Positions 23,847-32,419 of a stretch of 64,000 bases of DNA are shown piece by piece. The translations under genes and the position numbers were made by a program. The notes under the pieces were generated by a model. It did not search any database. It worked only from the letters and a program-made list of their open reading frames with translations, and had not been told where the DNA came from. Source of the stretch: Paenibacillus hemerocallicola (GTDB lineage Bacteria > Bacillota > Bacilli > Paenibacillales > NBRC-103111); NCBI RefSeq assembly GCF_006265175.1, contig NZ_VDCQ01000037.1, forward strand, positions 27,741 through 91,740. Direction: 5' to 3'. The stretch's first letter is position 1. Every line of letters starts with the position of its first letter.

Positions 23847-26800
23847 TTAGCCGATCATGAGAATGTCGCGTATATCCTCTTCCGTCAATGCGGACAATGC
23901 TTCCTGACCGGGCTGGATGACTTCCTCGATCAAATTTTTCTTTTTTTGCTGAAGCAAGTACATTTTGTCTTCCACGGTGCCTTGGCTGACCAGTCGAATG
24001 ACCTGCACGACGTTTTTCTGCCCGATCCGGTACGCCCGGTCGGCGGCTTGCTGCTCCACGGCGGGGTTCCACCATAGATCGTACAAAATGACCGTGTCCG
24101 CTCCGGTCAAGTTCAGACCGGTGCCGCCGGCCTTCAAGGAAATCAGGAACAATTCCCGTTCGCCGTCGTTAAATCGGCTGCACAGCTCGACGCGCTCCGC
24201 TGCGGGGGTTTTGCCGTCCAAGTAAAAATGCGGCACTCCCTGACGGCCCAGCTCTCTTGCGATCAAACCCAGCATCTCGGTAAATTGCGAGAAGACGAGC
24301 ATTCGCTTTCCCGCGCTCCGGCATTCCTCCACAAGCTCCAGCAACTGCTCGAATTTGGCCGAGCTTCCGTCGTACCCTTCGACGAACAGGGCGGGGTGGC
24401 AGCACAGCTGGCGGAGACGGGTCAATCCGGCCAATATTTTGATCCTGTTTTTTTGGAACCCGTTCTCGTTCAGGTGCTGCAACGTTTCTTGACGCAATTT
24501 GGCCAAGTAAGCAGCGTACAGCTTCTTCTGATCCGGCAGCAGCTCGGACGTTTGCAGCGACTCGATCTTCTCCGGCAGCTCCTTCAGCACATCGGATTTC
24601 AACCGGCGCAGCAGAAAAGGGCGAATTCGTCTCGCCACGCTTTCCCGCGATAATTCGTTAAACGCTTTTCTGCCCGGGAACAGCCCGGGAAATACGGCTT
24701 CAAAAATGGACCACAGCTCTTCCAACGAATTTTCTACGGGAGTTCCGGTCAGGGCGAAACGATGCCGGGCTTGCAGCAGTTTCACGACCTGAGCCGTTTG
24801 GGTCGTATAATTTTTGAATGCCTGAGCCTCGTCCAACAATAGCGTATGATACGTTTGTTCCGAATACAGATCGATGTCTCTCCGAATTAGCGGGTAAGAG
24901 GTAATAATGACATCCATGCTCGGTATTTCCCTCAAAATGGCGCGTCGGTCCGCTCTGCTCCCGTCAGCGATGACGGCCCGAATTTCGGGCGCGAACTTCG
25001 TTAGCTCATTTCTCCAGTTATACGTTAGGGAGGCGGGGGCAACGACGAGCGCCGGCATCCCCAGACTGCGGATTTCCGGCAGTGCGGAGACGAGAAACGC
25101 GATGCTTTGCAGCGTTTTGCCAAGCCCCATATCGTCCGCCAAAATGCCGCCGAACCGGTAGTGTGCGACCGTCTTCATCCATTGGTACCCGAACTTTTGG
25201 TAATCCCGAAGTACCGTGTCCAGAGCAGCGGGGACAGGGAAATCCAAATGGTCCGGATTGCGCATGTTCTCCAACAGCCGGCGCAGCGATTTGCCGAGCG
25301 TCACGGCATTCCCTTGACGCATCGAATCGGTCAAGTGGAGACCGCGGACGACCGGGAGCCGGAATTGCGAACCGATTACATCCGTGTTGCTAATGCCGAC
25401 TTCGTTAAGAAGGCGGATGATTTCCTGGAATTCCGCGCTATCCAGCGGCATTAACGCCCCATTCGGCAGCCGGTAATATTTCCGTTTCTCCTCGAGCGAT
25501 ATCAACAATTCGCGAATGTCGGAGTCTGGTATGCCTGCCATGTCGAACCGGAATTCGAGCCATTCGATCCGTTCATCCACATCCACCGTTATTTTCGGTG
25601 GAGCGTGCTTGGTGACGATTCGCACCTTCACGGCTGAAGTGGCGTACACTTTCAGCAGCTTCTCCAGCTGCGGCACGATGGTGTACAAAAAATCGTATTC
25701 CGCATCCTCGTCATCCAGAAAGTAGCCGCTTTCCGTCCGGGCGAAGGAGCCCTGCTCCAAAAGCTCGATAATTTGCCGCTCCTTCTCCCCGTCCCTCATC
25801 AAAATGCGGCCGCTGCCGCCTTTGGCGCGGTTTCCTTCCAAAGGATTGAAGACGATGTCGCCGTATTGAAACTCCAAGCCGGCCAACAGCCGAGACTTTA
25901 CCCGGTCCAAATACAGCTTGGCCTCGAGCGGCGTGCGAACAAGACGGTCTGAAACCGTTTGAGCGATCCGAACGTTCCCGAGCTTCATCAGCCCCGGGAT
26001 AACCCTCTCCATGAAAAGCTCCATTTGCTCCGGCGGTATATGGATTTGGTGCTTTCGCAAAGGCTCGAGCATTCGCATCATTTCGACGAGGCGATTGCAC
26101 GCGTCGGCCTGCAGCTTCAGCAGCTTGCCTTCGGAAAGGACGATGCCGTACGACTCCATGACCGTTATGTGTTCCATACCGTGGACATTCAATACATAAC
26201 CTTCCCCCTGCGCTTGGTCGAATTCAAAATCAAGCGGAAGAGGCTCCTCGGATACGCGGATGCCTTCGAACGTGCCTTCCTCGTATACCAGTTGCACGGA
26301 AGGCGCTGCCGCCAGCAAAGGAAGGAGTGCGTCCCAAGAGAATGGGGGAATCAGCAGCTGCCGCTCGCCCTTCGGCTTGCGAGTTTGGATTGAATACGGA
26401 TTGGAAGCTTCGCGGTACATGTTCTCGTTGCGGTTTATTTGGATCAGCTGCCGAATTACGGCATCATCCCGCTCCTGAAAGCTGTGCAGCTCCGGATCGT
26501 AAATGAATTGCTTGGACAACGGGAAGGGCTGTCTCCGATCGATCCGTTCGAGAAACGATTGGATAGGCTGAACGATATAGGGTCGCTTCGGGCCGACTTT
26601 CATCTCGATGCCGAACATAACCTTCCCGAAGCCGTAGTATACGGGCTTGCAGACGAACTCCACCTGTAAGGGCGTCCGATTATCGAAAAAGGGCCGGCTG
26701 CCGGTCGGCCGCATCGGTTTCTCGCTGAACAGTCCGAGCATGCCGCTGGTCAGTTCGAGATCTCCTTCCGAACTCCCTGTTCGTCTTGCCGAAGCAAAAT

Positions 26801-27182
26801 CGATTCGGGGATGACTTAGGCCGGGTTTCCTTGCGAATGCTTCTTCCGTTTGCAGTCTGGATACACCCGGACGGATTGCCTGCAATCCGTCCTCCAGTTG
26901 AATGCCGTGGAGCTTGATCAGCGCGGCAGCAATATGCTCGCAATAACGAGAGGGAGAACCGGCTGAAGGACAAGTACATGTCGCATGCACGTCTCCGTTC
27001 CGGTCGATCTCGACGGATACTTGGGTGCCGATGCTTCCTTGCACGGTTGCTTCGTAACGGGGGTGATCGGGATCGGTATGGGTAATTGTCACTTCTCCGG
27101 CTTGGCAGCTTTTGTCTCCCAGTTCATACGCGCGTTCTCCGCACAGCAATTTGATGACCCGCCGGGTCAGTTGAAAGCTCAT
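23847..27182 (-). CDS. SWIM-domain SNF2 family DNA helicase/ATPase
   Basis: 1,111 residues. Near the N-terminus (residues 65-95) lies a SWIM zinc-binding motif (CTCPSAGSPSRYCEH, CxCx(n)CxH). The C-terminal half is a full SNF2 motor: Q-like motif FGYQWMKTV, Walker A ADDMGLGKTLQSI, Walker B LLDEAQAFKN, motif III ALTGTPVEN, and C-terminal lobe motifs LKAGGTGLNLTGADTV and QQAADRAYRIGQ. This is the common Bacillus-type chromatin-remodeller-like helicase. It probably acts in DNA repair or transcription-coupled processes. No adjacent defence genes (restriction, methylase) are seen, so I do not call it a defence system. Confidence 0.95.
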   Translation of the reverse strand: MSFQLTRRVIKLLCGERAYELGDKSCQAGEVTITHTDPDHPRYEATVQGSIGTQVSVEIDRNGDVHATCTCPSAGSPSRYCEHIAAALIKLHGIQLEDGLQAIRPGVSRLQTEEAFARKPGLSHPRIDFASARRTGSSEGDLELTSGMLGLFSEKPMRPTGSRPFFDNRTPLQVEFVCKPVYYGFGKVMFGIEMKVGPKRPYIVQPIQSFLERIDRRQPFPLSKQFIYDPELHSFQERDDAVIRQLIQINRNENMYREASNPYSIQTRKPKGERQLLIPPFSWDALLPLLAAAPSVQLVYEEGTFEGIRVSEEPLPLDFEFDQAQGEGYVLNVHGMEHITVMESYGIVLSEGKLLKLQADACNRLVEMMRMLEPLRKHQIHIPPEQMELFMERVIPGLMKLGNVRIAQTVSDRLVRTPLEAKLYLDRVKSRLLAGLEFQYGDIVFNPLEGNRAKGGSGRILMRDGEKERQIIELLEQGSFARTESGYFLDDEDAEYDFLYTIVPQLEKLLKVYATSAVKVRIVTKHAPPKITVDVDERIEWLEFRFDMAGIPDSDIRELLISLEEKRKYYRLPNGALMPLDSAEFQEIIRLLNEVGISNTDVIGSQFRLPVVRGLHLTDSMRQGNAVTLGKSLRRLLENMRNPDHLDFPVPAALDTVLRDYQKFGYQWMKTVAHYRFGGILADDMGLGKTLQSIAFLVSALPEIRSLGMPALVVAPASLTYNWRNELTKFAPEIRAVIADGSRADRRAILREIPSMDVIITSYPLIRRDIDLYSEQTYHTLLLDEAQAFKNYTTQTAQVVKLLQARHRFALTGTPVENSLEELWSIFEAVFPGLFPGRKAFNELSRESVARRIRPFLLRRLKSDVLKELPEKIESLQTSELLPDQKKLYAAYLAKLRQETLQHLNENGFQKNRIKILAGLTRLRQLCCHPALFVEGYDGSSAKFEQLLELVEECRSAGKRMLVFSQFTEMLGLIARELGRQGVPHFYLDGKTPAAERVELCSRFNDGERELFLISLKAGGTGLNLTGADTVILYDLWWNPAVEQQAADRAYRIGQKNVVQVIRLVSQGTVEDKMYLLQQKKKNLIEEVIQPGQEALSALTEEDIRDILMIG

Positions 27183-27360
27183 TTCCCAGATCCTTTCTAT
27201 TCGTTAGTCATGCATTACGCACGATCGCTTATTCTCGAAACGCTTCTCTCATGATAACAGAAATATCGAAAAAGAACAGGGAACCTAAGGTCAAGCGTCG
27301 AAGGTGTAGTCATCGATCATAATCATTATCGGAAGTACGTCCATAGAGGAGGTAGACAAC

Positions 27361-28158
27361 GTGGTTCTGCATGATGGTAATCAATCGGAGCTTGCATCGG
27401 ATTTAAATGCGATCGCCCGATTTCTGGCCAAGCAGGATGTTTCGTCTTCGGATTGGAGGACGGTCGATATCGATCTGGCGATTCTCGCGGGCAATGAAAC
27501 GCTGCATTCCGTTTTGACGGCAGCGGAACTGGTTGGAAGCGGCTTTCAAGGGCAACTGCTGATTAGTGGAGGAAACGGACATGCGACACCCCGATTGGAA
27601 GCCGCCATTCAGAGTCATCCCCTTTTCCGCGATGTGGAAACGGCGAACCGATCCGAGGCGGAGATGATGGCCTCGATACTGACGCGTCATCTGGGAGTGC
27701 CCGACCGGCAGCTGCTTCTGGAAGCCCGTTCTTCCAATGCGGGCGAAAATGCGCTTTTTTCATGGCAGCGGCTTGTGGAAGCACGTCTTGTTCCGAAGAA
27801 GGTATTGCTGATTCAGGACCCGCTTATGCAGAGACGTCTTCAGGCCACGTTTCAGAAATGCTGGGCGCCTTTCACCGAAGCTTTGTTTTACAGCTGCGCC
27901 CCATTCGTACCGGTGGTCGATTATGTAGACGGAGCCATGATCATCAACACGCCGGACGGTCTGGAGGCGTGGTCTCCGGGTCGGTTCGTTTCCATGCTGC
28001 TGGGCGAACTGCTCCGTCTTCGCGACGATGAGCGCGGGTATGGTCCGAACGGCAAAAACTATATCGTTTCCGTACGTATACCGCCGGAAATCGAGCAGGC
28101 TAATTCCCGGGTGACGGCTTCTTTCGCCGGGAAAGATATGGCGAGGCCCGTATGCTGA
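27361..28158 (+). CDS. YdcF family protein (DUF218)
   Basis: 265 residues with the DUF218 pattern: ILAGNETLHSVLTAAELVGS, LLISGGNGHATPRLE, a conserved SEAEMMASILTRHLGVP and LEARSSNAGENALFSWQRLV. Members are thought to act on nucleotide-sugar or cell-wall intermediates; E. coli YdcF binds S-adenosylmethionine. The GTG start has AGAGGAGG 9 bases upstream. No signal peptide or membrane segment is seen. Confidence 0.85.
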   Translation: MVLHDGNQSELASDLNAIARFLAKQDVSSSDWRTVDIDLAILAGNETLHSVLTAAELVGSGFQGQLLISGGNGHATPRLEAAIQSHPLFRDVETANRSEAEMMASILTRHLGVPDRQLLLEARSSNAGENALFSWQRLVEARLVPKKVLLIQDPLMQRRLQATFQKCWAPFTEALFYSCAPFVPVVDYVDGAMIINTPDGLEAWSPGRFVSMLLGELLRLRDDERGYGPNGKNYIVSVRIPPEIEQANSRVTASFAGKDMARPVC

Positions 28159-28270
28159 TTTTTAACAAGTGAAAATTGTCAAACAATTCTCATCATTCCT
28201 CTATGGAGCTTGGGTGCAAGCGTCTTATAATGAAGAAGCAATGGATGAAACCGGGAGGGGATAAGCGGGC

Positions 28271-29257
28271 ATGAATCATGGCGGGATCAAAATATTTGCG
28301 GGAAGCTCGGGAAGGTCGTTCGCGGAACGCATGTGCAAGTACTTGGATGCGGAATTGGGGTTGTCGGAGGCGATTACGTTTTCCGAAGGAAATACGTTTG
28401 TCCGGATTGGCGAAACGGTACGGGACAAAGACGTGTATCTCGTTCAGTCGATCGGTCTGAAGCCGAACGATGAATTTGTGGAAATTTTGTTTTGGGTGGA
28501 TGCCTTCAAGCGGGCCAGCGCCAATTCCGTAACCGTCATCATGCCCTATTTCAGCTATGCGAAAGGGGATAAGAAGGACGAGCCCCGAGTATCGATCCGG
28601 GCTCGGGTGTGCGCGGAATCGATCGAGCTGGCCGGAGCGGACCGCGTCGTAGCGATGGATTTGCACAGCCATCAAATCCAAGGATTTTTCAAAAAGCCCG
28701 TCGACCATTTATTCGCGCTGCCCGTCTTGTCGGAGGCGATTCTGCAAATGAATTTGACCGATCCCGTCGTGGTCTCTCCGGACGCCGGCTTCGCCAAGCA
28801 AGCGAGAAAGTATGCGGATTATCTCGGAATGCCGATCGCAATCGGCGACAAAACCCGGAAAGATCACAAGGAGAAGGCTGAAATCATGGAGATTATCGGG
28901 GATGTTCGCGGCAAAACGGCCGTCATCATCGACGATTTTACGATTACGGGCGGAAGTATCGTCGAGCTGTCGAAAGGGTTGAAGGCGAGAGGCGCCAAAA
29001 GGATCATTGCCTGTTTGTCCCATTTGCTGGTGAACGAGAAGGGTGTCAAGAAGCTGGAGGACAGTCCGATCGAGCTGATCCTTGGAACGGATTCCGTCGT
29101 AAATCCGCATATCGCGCAATCCGACAAAATAAGGCTCGTGTCGGTTGCTCCGCTGTTCGCAGAGGCGATTAGCCGAATCCATAGAAGGGAATCGGTTAGC
29201 CCATTATTCGAACGCGTGCCCGACGGCGTAATCAAAAGCTCCTTGATTACGGATTGA
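28271..29257 (+). CDS. Ribose-phosphate pyrophosphokinase paralogue
   Basis: 328 residues of the Prs family, covering the N-terminal domain, MDLHSHQIQGFF and the PRPP loop. Compared with canonical Prs, the flexible loop reads YAKGDKKDEPRVSIRARV rather than the usual RQDRK-type sequence, and the PRPP-binding motif is IIDDFTITGGSI, lacking the third acidic residue of DDxxDT. It may be a divergent isozyme or a regulatory or biosynthetic paralogue. A conserved main Prs is presumably elsewhere. No neighbouring nucleotide genes were found. Confidence 0.85.
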   Translation: MNHGGIKIFAGSSGRSFAERMCKYLDAELGLSEAITFSEGNTFVRIGETVRDKDVYLVQSIGLKPNDEFVEILFWVDAFKRASANSVTVIMPYFSYAKGDKKDEPRVSIRARVCAESIELAGADRVVAMDLHSHQIQGFFKKPVDHLFALPVLSEAILQMNLTDPVVVSPDAGFAKQARKYADYLGMPIAIGDKTRKDHKEKAEIMEIIGDVRGKTAVIIDDFTITGGSIVELSKGLKARGAKRIIACLSHLLVNEKGVKKLEDSPIELILGTDSVVNPHIAQSDKIRLVSVAPLFAEAISRIHRRESVSPLFERVPDGVIKSSLITD

Positions 29258-29262
29258 AGCGA

Positions 29263-29457
29263 CTAAGGCATCGGCTCGAACCGGTCTGCAAACCGAGTCA
29301 GCCAGCCATACAGGAGACCGCTTAACAAAATTGCGGATAAAATGGCCGCAGGCAGCTTACTCAGCTTAAACGTTTTGCCGATGGTTTTGTACAGGAAGAT
29401 ATATGCCAATGCCATTCCCATACAAAACGTTGCGATCAAAAACGCCGTTCCATCCAT
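29263..29457 (-). CDS. 64-residue two-helix membrane protein
   Basis: Begins MDGTAFLIATFCMGMALAYI and contains a second hydrophobic helix (LPAAILSAILLSGLLYGWL). AGGAGGCGG precedes the ATG at 29457, a good ribosome binding site. It lies convergent with the PRPP synthetase paralogue, with only 5 bases between stops. No family is recognised. Confidence 0.6.
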   Translation of the reverse strand: MDGTAFLIATFCMGMALAYIFLYKTIGKTFKLSKLPAAILSAILLSGLLYGWLTRFADRFEPMP

Positions 29458-29708
29458 ATAACCGCCTCCTATGCATACTAGTACTCTCGGCGACAGGGTT
29501 TGTTGCGCAGCATGACCGGCAAAGCCGGACGCCAAGTATGCTCCGGTCGGAGATCTATTTATCGCGGCATGCGACGATAGTCATTAGTCTGCCTGTTATG
29601 CCCAAGCTATTCGTGCTTTTTTGTAAAATCAATATAGGTCGAAAGCTCCTTACGCCCGCTTGTCATAATATGGTAGAATCCACTAGCGGATAGGGAGGAG
29701 ATAAAAAT

Positions 29709-30629
29709 ATGAAGAGACAAACCAAGCTAACGCGGACGGCAGCGGCGGCCATGCTCGTGGGCATGCTGCTGCTGTCGGCCTGCGGCCAGAAGCCGGAAGA
29801 TCCGGGAGCTGCTGCGGCAAATTCGCCAAACCCGACAGAAGCGACGACAAAACCGGCTGGGGAATCACCCAAGCCTGCGGAGCCGGTCAAAGCGGCGACC
29901 GGAGCGGACGTATTCGCGAAGACGATGGAAGCTTCCGCCAAGCTGGAAAGCTTTACGGTTGCCATGAACTCGAAACAGACGATGGAGCAGGCCGGAACAA
30001 AAATGGATATCCAGTCCAAAATCGACATGGATTTCATCATGAAGCCGCAAATCTCGTTCAAGCAAATCATGACGGTGAACATGTCGGGGCAGGATGTCAA
30101 GATGGACATGTACTTCACCAAGGACGGCTTCTTCATGAAAGATTCCTCCACAGGTCAATGGACGAAGCTGCCGAAAGAGCAGATGGATCAGATGATGAGC
30201 ATGATTTCCGAAGAGCAGCTCGACCCTTCGAAGCAGATGGAGAAGCTGAAGCAGTTCGCGAACGATTTTACGGTTAGCGAGAGCGGCGGGGATTATGTCG
30301 TCAAGCTGTCGGCTACCGGCGAAAAGTTCAACAGCTTCATCAAAAACGAAATCAAAGAAAGCATGAGCGGCAATCCGCAAATGGGAGCCATGCTCGACCA
30401 AAGCATGTCCGCGATGTCCATCAAAACGGTCGAATACGCGTATACCGTGGACAAGAAGACGTATAATCCGAAAAGCATGAAAGTAAGCATGGATTTGGAG
30501 ATGGATATCCAGGGACAAAAGATGCGTATGGTCCAGGATATGGAAGGCACTTATTCGAACTATAACAACATCAAAGAAATTACGGTTCCGAAGGAAGCGT
30601 TGGAAGCGAAAACCGTCGGGTCGATATAA
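29709..30629 (+). CDS. Lipoprotein, DUF6612-like
   Basis: 306 residues. A lipoprotein signal ends in LLSAC (about residue 25), followed by a Pro/Ala/Thr-rich linker to residue 65. The globular part (ADVFAKTMEASAKLESFTVA, MDMYFTKDGFFMKDSSTGQW) matches the DUF6612/LppX-LolA-like group of Firmicute extracellular lipoproteins. It would be anchored to the membrane outer face, possibly binding lipids or polymers. AGGGAGGAG provides the ribosome binding site; a strong terminator follows. Confidence 0.85.
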   Translation: MKRQTKLTRTAAAAMLVGMLLLSACGQKPEDPGAAAANSPNPTEATTKPAGESPKPAEPVKAATGADVFAKTMEASAKLESFTVAMNSKQTMEQAGTKMDIQSKIDMDFIMKPQISFKQIMTVNMSGQDVKMDMYFTKDGFFMKDSSTGQWTKLPKEQMDQMMSMISEEQLDPSKQMEKLKQFANDFTVSESGGDYVVKLSATGEKFNSFIKNEIKESMSGNPQMGAMLDQSMSAMSIKTVEYAYTVDKKTYNPKSMKVSMDLEMDIQGQKMRMVQDMEGTYSNYNNIKEITVPKEALEAKTVGSI

Positions 30630-30644
30630 GGACTGGATAAATAA

Positions 30645-30681
30645 AGAGAGCATTGAACTTTCGTTCATGGCTCTCTTTTTT
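30645..30681 (+). terminator. Rho-independent terminator
   Basis: AGAGAGC-(AT)TGAAC pairs with GTTCA(TG)-GCTCTCT, followed by six T. Confidence 0.9.
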
Positions 30682-30701
30682 CGTGGCCGCTCCGGACGAG
30701 C

Positions 30702-31967
30702 CTAGTGATCGCCGTGAAGCGGAAACGCAATGGTGAAGGTCGTGCCCTTCCATTTCTCGCTATGCACCTCGATCGTTCCTTGCATTTTGCGAATGATGCT
30801 GAACGAGACCATCGTGCCGAGGCCGGTTCCCTTGTCCTTTGTCGAATAATAGGGAGTACCCAACCGGTTTATTTGCTCCAGGCTCATGCCGATCCCGTTG
30901 TCCTTTACGATGAGAACGGCCGACTTTTTAAGCTTCACCAGCTCGAGCTCGAGGAGTCCGTCCTCGGTCATCGCTTCAATGGCGTTTTTGCCTATATTGA
31001 TGATCGCCTGGCGCAGCTTGAACTTGTCTCCGTATATAAACAGATCGCGATCCTTGATCGTAATGTTGATTTCGATATTTTGATAGTTGGCATAGGAATT
31101 CAAAATATTGCTCGCATATTGGAGCTCTTGCTCCAGCTCGATGATTTCGTTGTTTTCCGGATCCGGCTTGGCGAGGGACAAGTAGTCGGAGATGATTTTC
31201 TGTGCACGGTCGAGCTCTTCCAGACAAATTTTCTGGTAATAAGTTTTTTTCTCCTGATTCAGATCGCCGCTCCCCAGTAATTGAATAAATCCTCTGACCG
31301 AGGTCAGGGGATTCCGGATTTCGTGAGCGACCGAAGCCGCAATGTCGCTTATAATTTTTATTTTTTCGCTATGCTGCAGCTGCTGTTGGATATAGAAGTT
31401 GGCTCTGAAATATTCGGCAGCCCATATGTATAGACCGCAGCAGATGCTTTGTATGACGATCAGAAATAAAGTCGAAGCAAAGTTGTTCGTAAATAAGGAG
31501 ACAATGTTGTTCGTCGCGAGATAGTACGTGATCAGAATAAGCAGCCTCGCCAGAAAGCCAACCCCGACAGCGGAAACGATTTTTTGGTAGACCGTGCTCG
31601 GTTTGCAATATTTCAAATAATACAAGAGCAGAAGCACGGACGGAATGACGGAGAAGGAATACATTAACGGGTTGGGGGCTCCTTGCAAATAACGATATAC
31701 AATTAAATCGATAAACAAGAAGATCGTGACGTATATGCCGCCCAATATGGATCCGACGATTAAAGGAATAATTCTGAAATCGAAAATCATGCCATTGATC
31801 TCGACAGGAAAGGACATCGTACAGATCAGCGTCACCGAGAACAAGAGGAATACGAGTAGATTGAAGACGAAAGGCTTCCTTTCGATTTTCAGCAAATGCG
31901 GGTAAAACACGATGGGGAAAAGAATGAAAAAAAGATTGAGCAGGAAATCTTTTAAATAAGCTAACAT
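30702..31967 (-). CDS. Orphan membrane sensor histidine kinase (KinB-like, 5TM)
   Basis: 421 residues. About six hydrophobic segments fill residues 1-185 and resemble the 5TMR-LytS-type sensor. The H-box SVAHEIRNPLTSVRGFIQLL follows, then N-box IINIGKNAIEAM, G1 VKDNGIGMS, F/G2 YYSTKDKGTGLGTMVSFSII. There is no response regulator next door. The arrangement matches sporulation phosphorelay kinases such as KinB of Bacillus. Start at 31967 (GGGGGAG upstream) is preferred over the longer frame to 32309. A TATAAT at 32004-32009 (minus strand) suggests its promoter. Confidence 0.9.
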   Translation of the reverse strand: MLAYLKDFLLNLFFILFPIVFYPHLLKIERKPFVFNLLVFLLFSVTLICTMSFPVEINGMIFDFRIIPLIVGSILGGIYVTIFLFIDLIVYRYLQGAPNPLMYSFSVIPSVLLLLYYLKYCKPSTVYQKIVSAVGVGFLARLLILITYYLATNNIVSLFTNNFASTLFLIVIQSICCGLYIWAAEYFRANFYIQQQLQHSEKIKIISDIAASVAHEIRNPLTSVRGFIQLLGSGDLNQEKKTYYQKICLEELDRAQKIISDYLSLAKPDPENNEIIELEQELQYASNILNSYANYQNIEINITIKDRDLFIYGDKFKLRQAIINIGKNAIEAMTEDGLLELELVKLKKSAVLIVKDNGIGMSLEQINRLGTPYYSTKDKGTGLGTMVSFSIIRKMQGTIEVHSEKWKGTTFTIAFPLHGDH

Positions 31968-32419
31968 GCTTCTCCCCCTAGAGAGCGAATATACACAAAG
32001 CTTATTATAGCAAGAATGTCCATAGAGTAAATAAGAAAATGTCAACCGCCCCAACCGTTTCGAAACCGATCGCCGGTCCGATTTCGGAAAGGGTCGTATC
32101 CGTAATTCGTCCCCACGATCTTCGCCATATCGGGGCTGTCGCCCATCGCTCACAAAAATATACAAACAACTGCAAAAAACTCTTTCCAATAGCGGGATAA
32201 TCTGCCAAAATGGAATAGTCCCCGAAACAAACCACGTATGCAACCTGTATCTACAACTCGATTTTACATCCGGCGGGGAATGGACAAGCCCGCATCCAGA
32301 CCGACACATTCGACTATTTACCGCGAAGGAGGGGATTGATACAAAAATAGGCCGTTAACAGAAACAGAATACCCGGAGCGGAGAGAAACCATCAGACTGA
32401 ATAAAGGACTGGTGGTTAA
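31968..32419. other. 452-base divergent intergenic region
   Basis: Between the kinase (minus) and the giant lyase (plus). Visible are a minus-strand promoter candidate (TTTACT at 32026-32031 and TATAAT at 32004-32009, 16-base spacer) and the AAAGGA ribosome binding site at 32403-32408 before the lyase ATG. No other gene or repeat was identified. No clear plus-strand promoter stands out. Confidence 0.5.

Noticed and set aside
24228..24653. Plus-strand frame opposite the SNF2 helicase
   Set aside because: Antisense shadow; repeated Leu/Gln pattern mirrors minus-strand codons.
23847..27182. SNF2 helicase as part of an anti-phage defence system
   Set aside because: No methylase, nuclease or other defence partner flanks it; housekeeping SWIM/SNF2 proteins are common in this group.
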